Notes: a model not told the origin generated them from the letters alone. Shown: positions 1 through 11,660, counted from the first letter of the stretch. The stretch: 64,000 bases of DNA from Dasypus novemcinctus (GCF_030445035.2 NC_080704.1:27260499-27324498); one strand, 5' to 3'. Made by a program: numbers and translations.

Positions 1-2620
1 GCCCTTATTTTTGAAAGACAATCTTGCTGGATGTAAGATTCTTGGCTGGAAGTTTTTCTCTTGTAGTATCTGAAATATATCAGACCACCGTCTTCTTGCC
101 TCCATGGCTTCTGGTGAGAAATCAGCACTTAATCTTATTGGGTATCCCTTATATGTTATGTATTGCTTTTCTCTTGCTGCTCTCAGAATTCTCTCTTTGC
201 TTTGGCATTTGACATTCTGATGAGTATGTGTCTCAGAGTTGGTCTATTCAGATTTTTTCATATGGGAGTACATTGTGCTTCTTGGACATGGATATCTATG
301 TCCTTCAATAAGGTTGGGAAATTTTCTACTATTATTTCTTCAAATATTCCCTCTGTGATACCCATGATGCATATTCTTGCATGCCTTTTGCTGGCATTTA
401 GTCCCCTGAGACCTTGTTCAATTTTTTCCGTTCTTTCCTTCATCTGTTCTTTTGTATGTTCACTTTCAAAGGCCATTTCTTCAAGTTCACCAATCCTTTC
501 TTCTGCCTCCTTAATTCTGTTATTATATGCCTCCAAAGGTTTTTTTTTAAGATTTATTTTAATTATATCTCTCCCCTTCCCCCCCTCCTTTGTTTTCTCT
601 TTTGTGTCCATTCGCTGTGTGTTTTTCTGTGTCCACCTGCATTCTCGGCGGCACCAAGAATCTGCATCTCTTTTTTGTTGCATCAGCTGTCTGTGTGTGT
701 GGTGCCACTCTTGGACTGGCTGCACTTTTCACCCTGGGCGGATCTCCTTATGGAGCGCACTCCTTGTGTGGGGGGCTCCCCTACATGGGGGACACCCCTG
801 CATGGCATGGCACTCCTTAGCGCAACAGCACTGTGTGTGAGCCAGCTCACCACACAGGCTAGGAGGTCCTGGGTTTGAACCCTGGACCTCCCATATGGTA
901 GGCAGATACTCTATCAGGTGAGCCACATCTGCTTCCCTCCAACATTTTTAAAATTTCATTTATTGCGCCTCTTATTCCATAAGTCTGCTATTTTTCTGTG
1001 TATGCTTTAAAATTCTTCTTTGTGCTAATCCAGTATCTTCTTAATATCCTTTATCTCTTTGGCCATCTTATTGAATTTATAAAGGAGATTTGTTTGAACA
1101 TCTATGATTAGTTGTCTCAACTCTATGTCATCGGGAAGCTTATCTTGTTTCTCTAACTGGGCCATAGCTTCCTGTTTCTTGGTGTGGACTGCAATTTTTT
1201 GTTGGTGTCTTGGCATCTGGATTACTAGACTATTTATTCTGGGTGTAGTTCTTCTCTTTAGTTTAGGGCTTCCTGCCCTTTCTCCCTTGCTGATTGTGCA
1301 GTAGGAGCCAAGCGTGTAGTTGGTGCTGTAAGCTGTGGAGGCTCAAGCTGCCCTCATTGCCCCAGTGACCGATGAAGCTTCTTCCAACTTTCTCCTTTGC
1401 CAGGGGTAGGGACAGAGTCACAAGTCCTGCAGGCCTAGACTGTAGTTGCCCAGAGAGACTGATGATGCTTCATGCCCCTTTCTTCCCTGCCTGGGGCAGG
1501 AATGGAGCTGCAGGTGTGGGCAGCAATCTATGCAGTGAGGGTCCAAGATGACCGCAGTTGCCCCAGTAGACTTCCAATTTTCAGTCTGTGCCAGCCAAAG
1601 GTACCTGCAGTTACCTGGCTAGGCTAGTGCAGGGCCTGCCAACCTCCTGCCTGCCAGAGGTGGGGCTGAAGCCTAGGCAGGGGCTGTGGGCCGACATGGG
1701 TGAAAGAAACTGGTTCCTCCCATCACTGTGATTTTCAGTCAGCCCAACCTCCCCTCAGGCTGGGGGCAGAATCAATATGGCAGCCAGCAGCCTCTTTCCG
1801 ACTTGGGCAGATTCACACCCCAACTGTTCCCAGGGTTATATCTTAGCCAACCTAGTTTACCAATCAGTAGCCGAAATTGGCAGCCAACCATCTCCTCCTA
1901 CCTAGTTTTTGGGAAATGGAGCTCCCAATTTAAGTCACAGAAGAGTTCCTGGGGCAGCTTGCACTGCCAAAGTAGGACAATCACAGGCCTCCATGGCTTG
2001 GCCGGCAATTTCACTGAGTGGGTGGCACAGTCCCCCCAGCTTCCTCCCTGCTGGAGGTGGCACTGGGGCCTAGGCTATAGCTGCAATCTGACCTAGATGG
2101 AAAGAAGCAAGGCCCCACCAGCACTTGGATCCTCAGTCTGCCCGCTTCCCCTCGTGCCAGGTGAAGAGTTAAGATGGCAGCTCCTGGCCTCTTTCTGACC
2201 TGGATAGGCTGAACCTTTAGCTGTTCTCAGGATTATAATGTAGCCACTGAATTTACTCATCAGTAGCTGAAGTTGGTACCCAACCGTCTCTTCCTTCCCT
2301 GTTTTGGGGAAGTGGAGCTTTCAGTTCCAGCCATGGAACAGCTCCCGAGGTGATTTGTGCCTCCAGCGGAGGATGGGCACTGTCCTCCGGGGTCGTATGT
2401 AGTGGAGTAGTGGAGTACTCTACTTACGAGTCTTCTTTGCAGATAGGCAGACTCCTCCTTCCACTTCCCCAAGGACATTGCAGGATGCTCTTCTGCCCTC
2501 CTGGAGCCCCAAACAGGTGCTTCAGCTAGCTCCAGAGAGCTCTGGGTGTTTACTAACTGCCCTGTAGCAGGAGCTGACTCTAGGAGCTCCTTACCCTGCC
2601 GCCATCTTGCTGGTTCTCCC
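1..2620 (-). mobile_element. L1 LINE, 5' half (5' UTR and ORF1), interrupted by a SINE
   Basis: Read on the minus strand, this is the 5' part of a xenarthran L1. The 5' terminus lies near 2620 and carries a YY1-type AAGATGGCGGC motif (complement at about 2599-2610), the usual position for an L1 promoter element. A GC-rich 5' UTR runs to about 1220. ORF1 then begins near 1216 with a short polar N-terminal part. After a SINE at 537-936 it continues with the recognisable ORF1 segment containing IFEEIIVENFP (about 258-500). The frame is broken by the SINE and other lesions, so no full ORF1 is expected. The element runs off the left edge of the window. The L1 assignment is firm; the subfamily is not determined. 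Confidence 0.85.
537..936 (-). mobile_element. DAS-type tRNA-derived SINE, long form
   Basis: A full long-form SINE in reverse orientation: the A/T-rich tail lies on the left (from 541) and the tRNA-like head on the right, with the box-B-like sequence near 870-885. It is inserted in L1 ORF1. A short duplication, CTCCAA, is seen at 531-536 and 937-942. Several open frames across it are chance frames inside the repeat. Confidence 0.85.
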
Positions 2621-2700
2621 TATATTTTTTAATGTAACATTTTGTGTGATCTACATATCTTTTTAAAAAAGATAAAAAATTAAGTGAAAAAAGAAATGCT
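2621..2700 (+). mobile_element. L1 3'-terminal fragment with A-rich tail
   Basis: The sequence TATATTTTTTAATGTAACAT followed by A-rich DNA matches the 3' ends of the other L1 tails in this window (for example about 62890-62965 and 61770-61800). It abuts the 5' terminus of the inverted L1 at 2620, so the two may be one insertion inverted by twin priming. Confidence 0.6.
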
Positions 2701-2819
2701 AACCTTTTAGTTCTTCCTGATTCAGTCAAGTTGAGCTCACTTTTACTTTCCTCTGACTTCTTTGCATTGATAATCTTAGTTATAGATACCAATTAATTAT
2801 TTAGACTTAGAAACGTAGA

Positions 2820-3776
2820 GCTTTGGGTGCTACCCAGAGATGGATCTGTACCGTGTTGTCCTGGGTTCCCATCGTAACTCAAAGGGAAACTTTCACAATG
2901 CTCAGAGCTCTTGAGGTCCTGCAGATGACGGAGAAAGATGTTCTCAAATTTCTTGCAATAAGAACCCACTTGGGTGGCAGCAACCTTAACTTCCAAGTGG
3001 AAAAGCACACCTACAAAAGGACAAGTGATGACCTCTACGTCCTAATCTGAGGAGGACCTGGGAGAAGCTTCTGCTGGCAGCTCGGGCCATTATTGCCATT
3101 GAAAACCTGGCTGATGTCAGTGTCACATCCTCAGGAAAAGGGGCCAACGGGCTGGGCTGAAGTTTGCTGCTGCCATGGGAGCTACTCCCATGGCTGGGCG
3201 CCTGACTTCTGGAACCTTCACTAACCAGATCCAGGCAGTCTTCCGGGGTTCGCATCCTGTGGTGGTGATTGGCTACATGGCTGACCACCTGCCTCTCCCA
3301 GAGGCCTCCTCTCTTCACCTGCCGGCTACTGCTCTATGTAACACAGCATCCCCTGTGCCACGTGGACGTTGCCTGCGAAGTTCAGCACAGACATGGCATG
3401 GCGCCACTTCCCATGAGCACGCGGAAGGTCATGCCTGACCTCTACTTCTACAAGGTTCCTAGAGAGACTGAAAGGGAAGAGCCAGCCGCTGCTGCCCAGG
3501 CTGTGACCAAAGAGGAAGTTCAGGGTGAATGCCCCGGCTCCTGAATTCACTGCTACTCAACCCATGGGCTACTCAACCCAGGTCAGAAGGCGGGCAGGGC
3601 CCTCTGAGCCCGTCCGGGGGCTCCTGCCTGAGGACTGGTATGTACCGCCTGCAGCCAGACACTGCTCAGGCCACGGAATGGGTAGGGAAAACTACCCAGG
3701 GGTCCTAAGATGTTCTTCCACAGGCTTTGAAACAGAAAAAGGAAAAAAGGTTGACAGAAAAACATCAGTTTCTATT
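2820..3776 (+). pseudogene. RPSA: RPSA (40S ribosomal protein SA / laminin receptor) processed pseudogene
   Basis: This is an intronless, decayed copy of RPSA mRNA. The 5' UTR-like part starts near 2820 and the ATG is at 2898-2900. Matching blocks follow in order: [41 protein letters not shown] (about 3058-3093); [20 protein letters not shown] (about 3178-3237); MPDLYFYK (about 3432); and [12 protein letters not shown] (about 3528). The stop of the parent frame falls near 3706-3708 and is followed by an RPSA-like 3' UTR ending near 3776. The frame is destroyed by a TGA near 3047, frameshifts, and deletions in the middle (after about 3375) and in the C-terminal acidic repeats. RPSA is a 40S subunit protein with many retrocopies in mammals. 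No product is expected. Confidence 0.93.
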
Positions 3777-3954
3777 TTTTAGAAAATGACTAGCGTTCAC
3801 ACATAATTTTCCCATTTTTGAGCTCTTTGTTTTTTAACCTCTTGTTATTCTGCAGCATATGTTTACTAAATTTTTTTTTAGAAGTGGGGGTTAATGATAT
3901 GGTTTTGAACCACTGCTGTATTGAAGTGCGATTCCCTGTAGGGGTTCCATTCTG

Positions 3955-4132
3955 GCTCTTAGGTAAGTTACTTAACTGCCCTGGGCCTCAGTTTTCTCAT
4001 CTGCAAAAATGAGGATAATAGGAGCTCCTGTCTTTTGGGGTTGTTGGAGCAATAAATGACTCAATATATATAAAACCCTTAGAACAGAGCCTGTCACACA
4101 CTGTGTGTTAAATATTTGTTAGCTATTATTGT
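3955..4132 (+). repeat. MIR SINE
   Basis: Recognisable MIR core and 3' half: a CCTCAGTTTTCTCATCTG block, then GAGGATAATAG, and a tail with AATAAATGACT. It is diverged, as expected for an ancient mammalian repeat. Confidence 0.75.
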
Positions 4133-4252
4133 AAAAGACAATTTGGCAACATGTACATATCTTTGTTTATATTTTTCTCCTCCAGCTGTTGTTCCATTTT
4201 CTTCTGAATGCTAATGTTGCAGAGATTCTCTGAAACCCAACTGACAGTGTTT

Positions 4253-4400
4253 CCTTATAGCATCGTGGTTAAGTGCGTTGGAGTTTGAGGACCTTGGATT
4301 GAATCCTGGCTGTCCCCTTACTAGATGTGTGACCTTGAGCATGTTACTTGACCTCTCTAGTCCTTAATGCCGTCATCTGTAAAGTGGGGCAATTAATAGA
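4253..4400 (+). repeat. MIR SINE, 5' and core part
   Basis: The MIR head (GCATCGTGGTTAAGTGCGTT), a tRNA-like box B, and the core with TGTGACCTTGAGCATGTTACT are all present. A MIR-like tail at about 4783-4875 (ending TTAATAAATGTTTT) may be the rest of the same element, split by unassigned sequence at 4400-4780. Confidence 0.75.
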
Positions 4401-6400
4401 ACTGTCCTGGAGTGAACCCTTTGCATTTCTTCGGCAAATCATCCTTCCTCCCTTTTATTTGGCTTTTTATTATTTTCCCCTCCAACCATATAATTCTGGT
4501 GGGACTTGCAATCATAGTATCCTCAGCCCCTGGCTAATTATTGATCTTACTCCTTACTCTTGGCCACTGTGATGGATCCAAGGCTGAGCACAGAACACAG
4601 AGACAACCAGGTGTTTGTATGCCAAGACCAGAAGAGAGGCTCTTTCTCACTTTCTTCTGGGGTAACTGAGCTGGGATGATGTGAGAGCAGAGGAGGAAGC
4701 CTGTCTGCAGAGGAGAGGCTCAGGCTACCACACAGGATGAAGCAGCAGAGGCAGCTGGAGAGCAAACGGAGCCAGTACCACCACTTTATTGGGATGGTAT
4801 GAGGTTTAAATGAGAGAATTCATGTTAAGAACCAAGTAGCATGCCAAACACAAGGTAAGCCGTTAATAAATGTTTTCTTCTGTCATAATGATTGCCGGAT
4901 TTTTTTCCATGTCGTTAAAATCGTTGTCAAATATGTCTGTGTGTAGGTAGTTAATTTTCCCTGAAACGTGATGAGCTCTTTCGGTGTGCAGATGAAGACT
5001 TTCTTAAGCTTAGGAAAATATTTTTCTAAAATATCTTTCATTACTGCATGTCTTTTATTTGTTCTGTTCTCAGCTGGGAACACCAAGTCGTTGTATATTG
5101 GGCTTCATTCTCTGTTCTCCACATCTATCATCTCTCTCATAATTGTATGTCTCCTGAATGTTGGAGTTCCTCAGTGCTGGGACTTGGGTGATAGTATTAA
5201 TCCTACTCCCAGTCGTCCTGGACCATAAAAGGCACAGGGGGAGGGGGGTAATCTAAGCCTCTGGCTGCCACGAGGCCAGCCCCTTTATCCTGGTCACCTT
5301 CTGGAATGGGTCTCTGCCATTTCCCAGTCCCAGCCGCCTCTCTGGCAGCCATGCTGGCAGGCACACGTAATACGTGCCTTATCAGTTACACAGATGTTAC
5401 AGTCAGCAGGGGAAGCAGCAGCTCTGCACGATCCCAGAAACTTCTGCTGCTCAGACCAGTGGCATTGACATCACTTGGGAGCTTGTGGGCAATGCAGAAT
5501 CTCATGTCACCTCCTTGACTCACTGAATCAGAATGAATATGTTCACATCATCCCATGTGATTTGTGTGCACATTAAAGTTTGAGAAGCTCACAGTCTCTC
5601 TTTTATAAACAATCCATTTTTTTTTCTATTCATGAAGTCATTCTACAGCCAAAACCTTCCTGTACTCACCAGACTTTCTTCTGAGTTCAGACTAACCAGA
5701 TCATGTAATGCTCTGACTCTATTTACTACTTACTTCATTTTCATATGATTTTCCCCCTCGATATGATACTATCACTACAAAGTGGGCGCTCCATGCCAGG
5801 GAGTCTTGTATGTACAATTCAGGCTTTATTGAAATTTTAACTCAGCTTGGTTGGCCTCCTGCTTAGCCCTTGGCTTGTCTCATCTTTACAAGAATTACAA
5901 AACTTGCCACATTTCTGCCAGTTGCATCTGTTTTGCTCATCTCTCCTTAAGAGTTCACTGATTTGAATGCTATCTCCTAAGTTGAGAAACTTTTGTTTTG
6001 TTTCTACCCCCTAACTTTGATATCTTTCCTTTCTCCAATATTGGATCAATATTGTCCACCCAACAATAACAAAATACTAGTGACCAACACTGGCTCGCCA
6101 TTGACATGGTTAATCTCGTGGTACCTCAGATTGAGGTAGGTTCCAATATTCCCTTTTTGCAGATAGGAAAGCTCAGGCTGAAATAATCAGTAGGAGTTGG
6201 GATCTTTCTCTTCAGGAAGTCTACCATTCTCATGGCAAAATATTATTTGTACTATGATGATTTATGTAGATTCATTATTCTGTCAGCTGTTTGAATATTG
6301 CCATAAGGAAAAAGTACATAAAAACCCAAATAAATAAGTACTATTTGTAATAGTGGACAACTGTCCAGTGTTTCTCCCCAGTTTTGACCTCTCTTCCAGA
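4400..6400. other. Intergenic sequence without recognised gene
   Basis: Apart from the MIR tail at 4783-4875, I recognise no gene here. A minus-strand frame at 4883-5086 is lysine-rich and could be old LINE coding sequence, but I cannot assign it. The rest looks like diverged non-coding DNA. Confidence 0.5.
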
Positions 6401-6700
6401 GGTCATCCAGACTTCTCTTCCAGAAGTCATCCAGACTTCTATATCCAGATACTTTTTTTTTTTACCATTTCTCTCTTGAACACCTTATGAGCATCTGAAA
6501 CCTAATGTGTCTAAATCCACACTGCTGATATTCCCTCCTTAAATATATCCTCTACCCATATTTCCTTTCTTAATTAATGGCACCATCATGTATCCTGTGC
6601 TCAAGTTGGAAACCTAGGAGTTGTTTGGGGACATCCCCTCTCCACCCCTCCAGCACCCCCTGTACCCATCTATCATATCACTATGTTCTTGCGCCAGTCT

Positions 6701-6792
6701 CTTTTTTATTTTTTAGGAAGTACCAGGGATTGAACCTGGGACCTCATACATGCAAAGCACATGCTCAACCACTGAGCTACACCTGCTCCACT
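6701..6792 (-). mobile_element. DAS-type SINE, short form
   Basis: A tRNA-like head in reverse orientation: the complement holds GAGCAGGTGTAGCTCAGTGG and a box B GGTTCAATCCC. The T-rich left end is the A-tail. Confidence 0.8.
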
Positions 6793-6855
6793 TTTTATTT
6801 TCAATTTTTTTTTCTACCAGTCTTAACCTCCAAAGCATGTCCTAACTCCAGTCAC

Positions 6856-6948
6856 TTTTTTTTTTTGAGGAACCAGGGGCTGGGTATTGAACCCAGGACC
6901 TCGTATGTGGGAAGCTGGCTCTCAACCACTGAGCCACAGCAGCTTCCC
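6856..6948 (-). mobile_element. DAS-type SINE, short form
   Basis: Second reverse-oriented short SINE, with its poly-T at 6857-6866 and tRNA-like head ending near 6948. It lies about 60 bp from its neighbours on both sides, forming a three-copy cluster. Confidence 0.8.
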
Positions 6949-6969
6949 TGAGTTGCCTTTATCATTTGT

Positions 6970-7063
6970 TTTGTTTGTTATTTGTTTTTGTTTTTTCAGG
7001 AGCCACCAGGAACGGGGACCTCCCATGTGGGAGGTGGAATTGCTTGAGCCACATCTACTCCCT
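6970..7063 (-). mobile_element. DAS-type SINE, short form, degraded
   Basis: Third reverse-oriented copy. It has a T/G-rich tail and a head complement containing the usual GGGAGGTCC-type segment. Internal deletions make box B incomplete. Confidence 0.65.
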
Positions 7064-7315
7064 CCAGTCAACTTCTGTCTGCAGTCAGCCACCTCAGTTG
7101 TCCAAGTCATTGCCTCCCTTCACACTGCCCTGGCGCCCTCAGTGTGCTCCCCTGTTCCATCTTAAATTCCCTTCTGGGACCAGAAGCCCTTTTAAGACAA
7201 GTCGGCTCACATCAGTCACCATCAAGGACTTCCCATTTCCCTTAAGATAAAATACAAACTCACTGTGCCTTAAACGGCTCTGTATAACCTGACCCTCATA
7301 CCTCTCCTGTCACAT

Positions 7316-7804
7316 TTTTTTATTCTTTTTTTAATTAAATTGTCTTTTTTTGAAGGTACATAGATCACAAAATAAGTTATATTAAAAAATATAAGAGGTT
7401 CCCATATACCGCCCACCATCCCCGCCCCCAGTTCCTCCCATATCAACAACCTCTTTCATCATTATGGCACATTCATCGCATTTGGTGAATACATTTTGGA
7501 GCACTGCTGCACCACATGGATAATAGTTTATACTGTAGTTTACACTCTCCCCCAGTCCATTCAGTGGGTTATGGCAGGATATGTAATGTCCTGCATCTGT
7601 CCCTGCAATATCATTCAGGACAACTCCAAGTCCTGAAAATGCCCCCATATCTCATCTCTTCTTCCGTCTCCCTGCCCTCAGCAACTACCGTGGCCACTTT
7701 CTCCAGATCAGTGCTATAGTTTCTTCTAGATTGGTGAAATCTATGATAAGGTGGAGGTAAGTATTTGTACAGGGAAGGGATAGGATGGGGGCATAGCATT
7801 ACCT
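7316..7804 (-). mobile_element. L1 3' UTR fragment (5'-truncated insertion)
   Basis: Reverse-oriented copy of the same 3'-end sequence seen at 38381, 38913, 43883 and about 61440, with the T-rich tail at the left. It is flanked by an 11-bp direct repeat, TCCTGTCACAT, at 7305-7315 and 7805-7815, which is the target-site duplication of an L1-type insertion. Confidence 0.75.
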
Positions 7805-7971
7805 TCCTGTCACATCTTGCATCACACTCCCTGCCTTCTTCACCTCTAACCAGTCGCTCTGGCCCTTTAGTCTTTTGACTGCCCCAAGCTCTTTTCTACT
7901 GCAGGAGCTATACACCCACTTCCCCTTTCTTGGCCATCTCTTACTCATCTTTTACATCCTCATTATACGTT

Positions 7972-8350
7972 CCTTTTTTTTTTTTTAATTTCTTCCCCCC
8001 ACCCCCACCCCCGAGTTGTCTGCTCTCTGTGTCCATTTGCTGTGTTCTTCTGTGACCGCTTCTATCCTTATAGATGTTGCGTCATCTTGCTGTGTCAGCT
8101 CTCCGCGTGGGTGGCTCCATTCCTGGGCAGGCTGCACTTTCTTTCGTGCTGGGAGGCTCTCCTTACGGGCGCACTCCTTGTGCGCGGGGCTCCCCAGGCG
8201 GGGGACATCCCTGCATGGCAGGCACTCCTTGCGTGCATCAGCACTGCACATGGGCCAGCTCCACACCGGTCAAGGAGGCCTGGGGTTTGAACTGTGGACC
8301 TCCCATGTGGTAGACAGACGCCCTATCCATTGGGCCGAGTCCGCCTCCCT
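7972..8350 (-). mobile_element. DAS-type tRNA-derived SINE, long form
   Basis: Reverse-oriented long SINE with T-run at 7974-7986, a C-rich stretch (the G-run of the sense strand) and tRNA-like head ending near 8350. Confidence 0.85.
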
Positions 8351-8584
8351 ATGTGTTCCTTCTTTAGGGAGCCCATCCCTAACCACCCAATTAGAACTGG
8401 TTTCACCTAGGTGATCTCCATTATAGCACTGCATCATAATTTGCAAGTATGTGTTGTGTTTAAGTGTTTAATGGTTGTCTCACTAGAGTGTGAGGGCATT
8501 GATTGATATCTATCCCCTTAGCACAGTGACTGCACGTAGTAAGTGTTCACTAAGCATCTGGTGAAGAACTGAATCTCTCTCAGT

Positions 8585-9345
8585 TTCATCTGCATTCTGG
8601 GAAAGCAACTTAAGTATGTCTTTCACATCCACAAGTGATTTTTCTACAACATTCTTTCTATTCCTTACTGGCTACAATATAGATCTTAATTCTGCTTTTG
8701 CTTTTGGAATTTTCTTACAGTCTTGGAGCCATCGACCTTTTCAACTGTTGCTTTTTCATCTACCTATGACGTTTTGCTTCTCAGGCACAGAGGTCATGAA
8801 TATTTGCAATCTCTTGAAGGTGCCAAATATTTGACTTTTTCTTCTGGATCTGAAAGCAAATAATTTTCAGAAGTATTTCCTTTCTCTGAACTTTCCAACT
8901 ATTTTTTATCCCAAACTATTTGTTTGTAGACCCCATGTTTTCTTTTCTTTATTCATACACAAGTAAGAGGAGACCCTTTCAGATTCAGTGTGCCAACAGA
9001 GTATGTAGGCTGCCTTTAGTCCCAACTTCTATTCACTGAGGTAGTGGCTCCACTCCCTTGATAAATCTGCAACTGGAAAGCGGGCAGGTTGATGGACCCA
9101 GCTTCCAGTTCACATTTCATTTTCTAATAGGCTTTCCCTTTTTTGTACTTGAATGTACTTTGCTGGTATCTCCTTACTTCTCTCATCTCATTCTCTGGTT
9201 CTGGAAACCAGTGGTGGTATGTGAAACTCCTTCCTATCTCTGTTCAGCTATAATGAATGAGGAAGGATATGCTTTATACTACGACCAGTCTACCCTTACT
9301 TCCTGCCCAGTTTATTACTGTGCTTTGTTCTGTCTCAGTGGAAAA
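8585..9345. other. No gene recognised
   Basis: Non-coding sequence of moderate AT content. Short frames are present but have no recognisable similarity. Confidence 0.5.
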
Positions 9346-9349
9346 AGTG

Positions 9350-9440
9350 GGGGGAGTGGATGTAGCTCAGTGGTTGAGCGCCTGCTTTCCATGTACAAAG
9401 TCCTGGGTTCGATCCCTGGTACCTCCTAAAAACGAAAAAA
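9350..9440 (+). mobile_element. DAS-type SINE, short form
   Basis: Forward short SINE: GGATGTAGCTCAGTGGTTGA head, box B GGTTCGATCCC, then CTACCTCC-type end and A-rich tail. Confidence 0.85.
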
Positions 9441-9454
9441 AACAACTTTCATTG

Positions 9455-9541
9455 GGAAATGGATGTAGCTCAGGGGTTTAGCACCTGCTTCTCATATATG
9501 AGGTCCTGGGTTCAATCCCCTCTACCTCCAAAAAAAAAAAG
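9455..9541 (+). mobile_element. DAS-type SINE, short form
   Basis: Second forward short SINE directly downstream, with box B GGTTCAATCCC and an A-run at 9530-9540. Confidence 0.85.
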
Positions 9542-10585
9542 ACAGTGGGTAGATGGGGACAAGGGGAAAATTCAGGAACAAAACTGCATGCCTTACAGTA
9601 TAGTTCCTTGGAATTGAAGGGGAGGAATGCCCAGTTGCCCAGTAAAGGTCTGAATTTCAGAGTCAGGACACAGATGGTGGAGCAGAAACAGTGTCCCATT
9701 TAAAAATTTTTCTCCAGCTGCTTTCTTTCATGAAGGGAAGCCCGAGTATTCCATAAGGTGAAGTATGGATATGCTTTTCTCCGTCTAACTCCATTTGCCT
9801 TAAAATATTTTTCAAGGTTGCTTATATGGTCTGTCAAACTCTCGTTGTTTTAATGGGTTTTTATTTTTTTCCAGTAAGGTCATGGGGTATTTGAGTGGAA
9901 AGTTGGGAGGAGTTTCACTGGGAGCTATAAGATCCAATTTTTCCTCTTATCCTCTCTTAACAAAGAAATCTGCAGATCCACAGAATATTTATGAATATAA
10001 TTTTTTTTCACTTGACATCTGCTTCCATACTCTGTCAGTGAGGAATTCATCATTCCCAAAGCATTCCATATGCTTTTCCACTCTGCATTTACCCATGCAA
10101 TTTCCCCTGGCAGAGCTCCTCTTCATTTTTTGCCTCTAGCAACTCAAGAACAGGATGTTTCAACCCTCCCTTGTTTTGAGCCCAAGGACACTGTGCCTCC
10201 ATGTTTGTGAGGACAAACATTTAAATCAGAATTATACCAACATTCATGAAATTTGATGAAGAACATATTTTCCTGAGCTAACTCAAATCAACTTAATTTC
10301 TTGATATCAGTTTTCTACATAATTCAGGTAAAATGTTTCTGGTATTTTTTTCATTTTCTGTTTTACTGAAATTATTGTCATCTGGACTTTTCTTACTCAT
10401 ATAAATGTCACCATGAAGATTTGTTTCAAAATGTGTCCAGGTACATTCTTGTATTTGTTTTAACTTTCTTACAAGTGAGTTGGCTTTTATGGCAATTATT
10501 TCTACCAGGTCAATTTCCCTTGCAAATTCTACAGGTCTAAATTTTGTCCAAAAGATATGACTCTTCTTGTAGTTTTTAGTTAATA
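9542..10585. other. No gene recognised; one unassigned minus-strand frame
   Basis: Mostly non-coding. A 98-codon open frame on the minus strand at 10293-10589 is lysine/asparagine-rich and lacks a start context or a family I can name. It may be decayed LINE coding sequence. Confidence 0.4.
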
Positions 10586-11015
10586 ACAAATGGAGCAGTC
10601 AGTAGTGGTGCCCATTCAGGGTGAGGGTGGTGGCTGGCATACCAGTGCAAACAGCTGCACCTCTTCACCTGAAGGCTCTCTCAGTCAGCCAGCTTGGGCC
10701 AGGAGTGCCAGGGAGATAATGTCCCTGGAACAGCCCTGAGCTAATGACAGATGGGAGTTGAGGGATACCCCAGCTTCCTCATCCCTCTGGTGCCATGACT
10801 CTGAGGCAGGTTCTACACTGTCTTTCTGACTTCCCCAGGGAGACTGAACCCCATTGCCCCCAGTGGAACCCTGCTTGAGTACTGGCTTCATTCCTATCCC
10901 TGTCTTAGTTCCTCCCTCCCCTACTGATGCTTCCTGAAATTACCTCAAATAAATTACTTGTACTCTGTCACTGCAGGGTCAACTTCCAGGGGAGCTGAAC
11001 CTAAGACTACAAATT
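10585..11015 (+). repeat. Ancient LTR-like or other interspersed repeat
   Basis: The end of this stretch (CAAATAAATTACTTGTACTC, then GGGGAGCTGAACCTAAGAC) resembles the polyadenylation end of an old mammalian interspersed repeat. I cannot name the family with confidence. Confidence 0.4.
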
Positions 11016-11571
11016 AAAAGTTTTTGCCATTGCTGGTTATACTGTGTGGGTTATTTTTATCAAGTCTAATTTGTCCATGCTCGGTAGGTTTTTTTTAATT
11101 CTGAGAGTTAAAGAAAGTTTAAATGAGTTTAAAACGAGTCTTCAGCCTTGGTTTCATTCATAACATATTTTACGATGCAGTGTTGTGTTGATTGTTTCTA
11201 CCAGTACTAGTCATTATACGTTGAATAGAAGATTGATGGAGTTTTAACAGAAGCAGAAAGGCATGGGATCTGGGCGCATGCCTGGGTTAGAATGCCCTGC
11301 CTCATGTGACCTCCCTGTGCTTTTGCACATCCTCTCTTGACAACCCTTTTCTATATTCTCTATGCAGAGAAATCCTACTTAATCTCCATGACCAAGTAGA
11401 CATGTTAATTCTGCCACGAAACTTTTCCTGATTCTCAGTAGTAATTGTAACTTTCTAAAGCTCTTAACGCATCCTACTTTTTCCTCCAAATTTAGCACCC
11501 TGTTCTGCCTTGAGTTTGAGTTATGTTTCCTCATTCGGTTGAGAGCAGAGTAGATCTTATGGGGTCTTTTG

Positions 11572-11660
11572 TTGTTGTTTTTAAGAGGCACTGGGGATTG
11601 AACCCAGGACCTTGTACATGAGAAGCAGGTGCTCAACCACTGAGCGACACCCGCTCCCCA
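11572..11660 (-). mobile_element. DAS-type SINE, short form
   Basis: Reverse short SINE, with box B complement at about 11594-11610 and head ending GACACCCGCTCCCC. Confidence 0.85.

Larger units (their letters stand above)
7064..8580 (+). repeat. L2-type LINE 3' region, split by younger insertions
   Basis: The unmasked segments 7064-7315, 7805-7970 and 8351-8580 read as one plus-strand L2-like 3' region. Features typical of L2 are a cysteine/leucine/proline-rich decayed coding end and a tail with AGTGACTGCACGTAGTAAGTG. An L1 3' fragment and a DAS SINE interrupt it. I am fairly sure of the LINE nature, less of the exact family. Confidence 0.6.

Noticed and set aside
163-840. 225-codon plus-strand frame and the 155-codon minus-strand frame at the left end
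   Set aside because: Both run across the L1/SINE junction. The minus frame joins L1 ORF1 to SINE sequence and the plus frame is its complement. Neither is a gene.
9350-9540. tRNA gene candidates
   Set aside because: Box A and box B are those of tRNA-derived SINEs followed by A-tails. No full cloverleaf with a proper acceptor stem was found.
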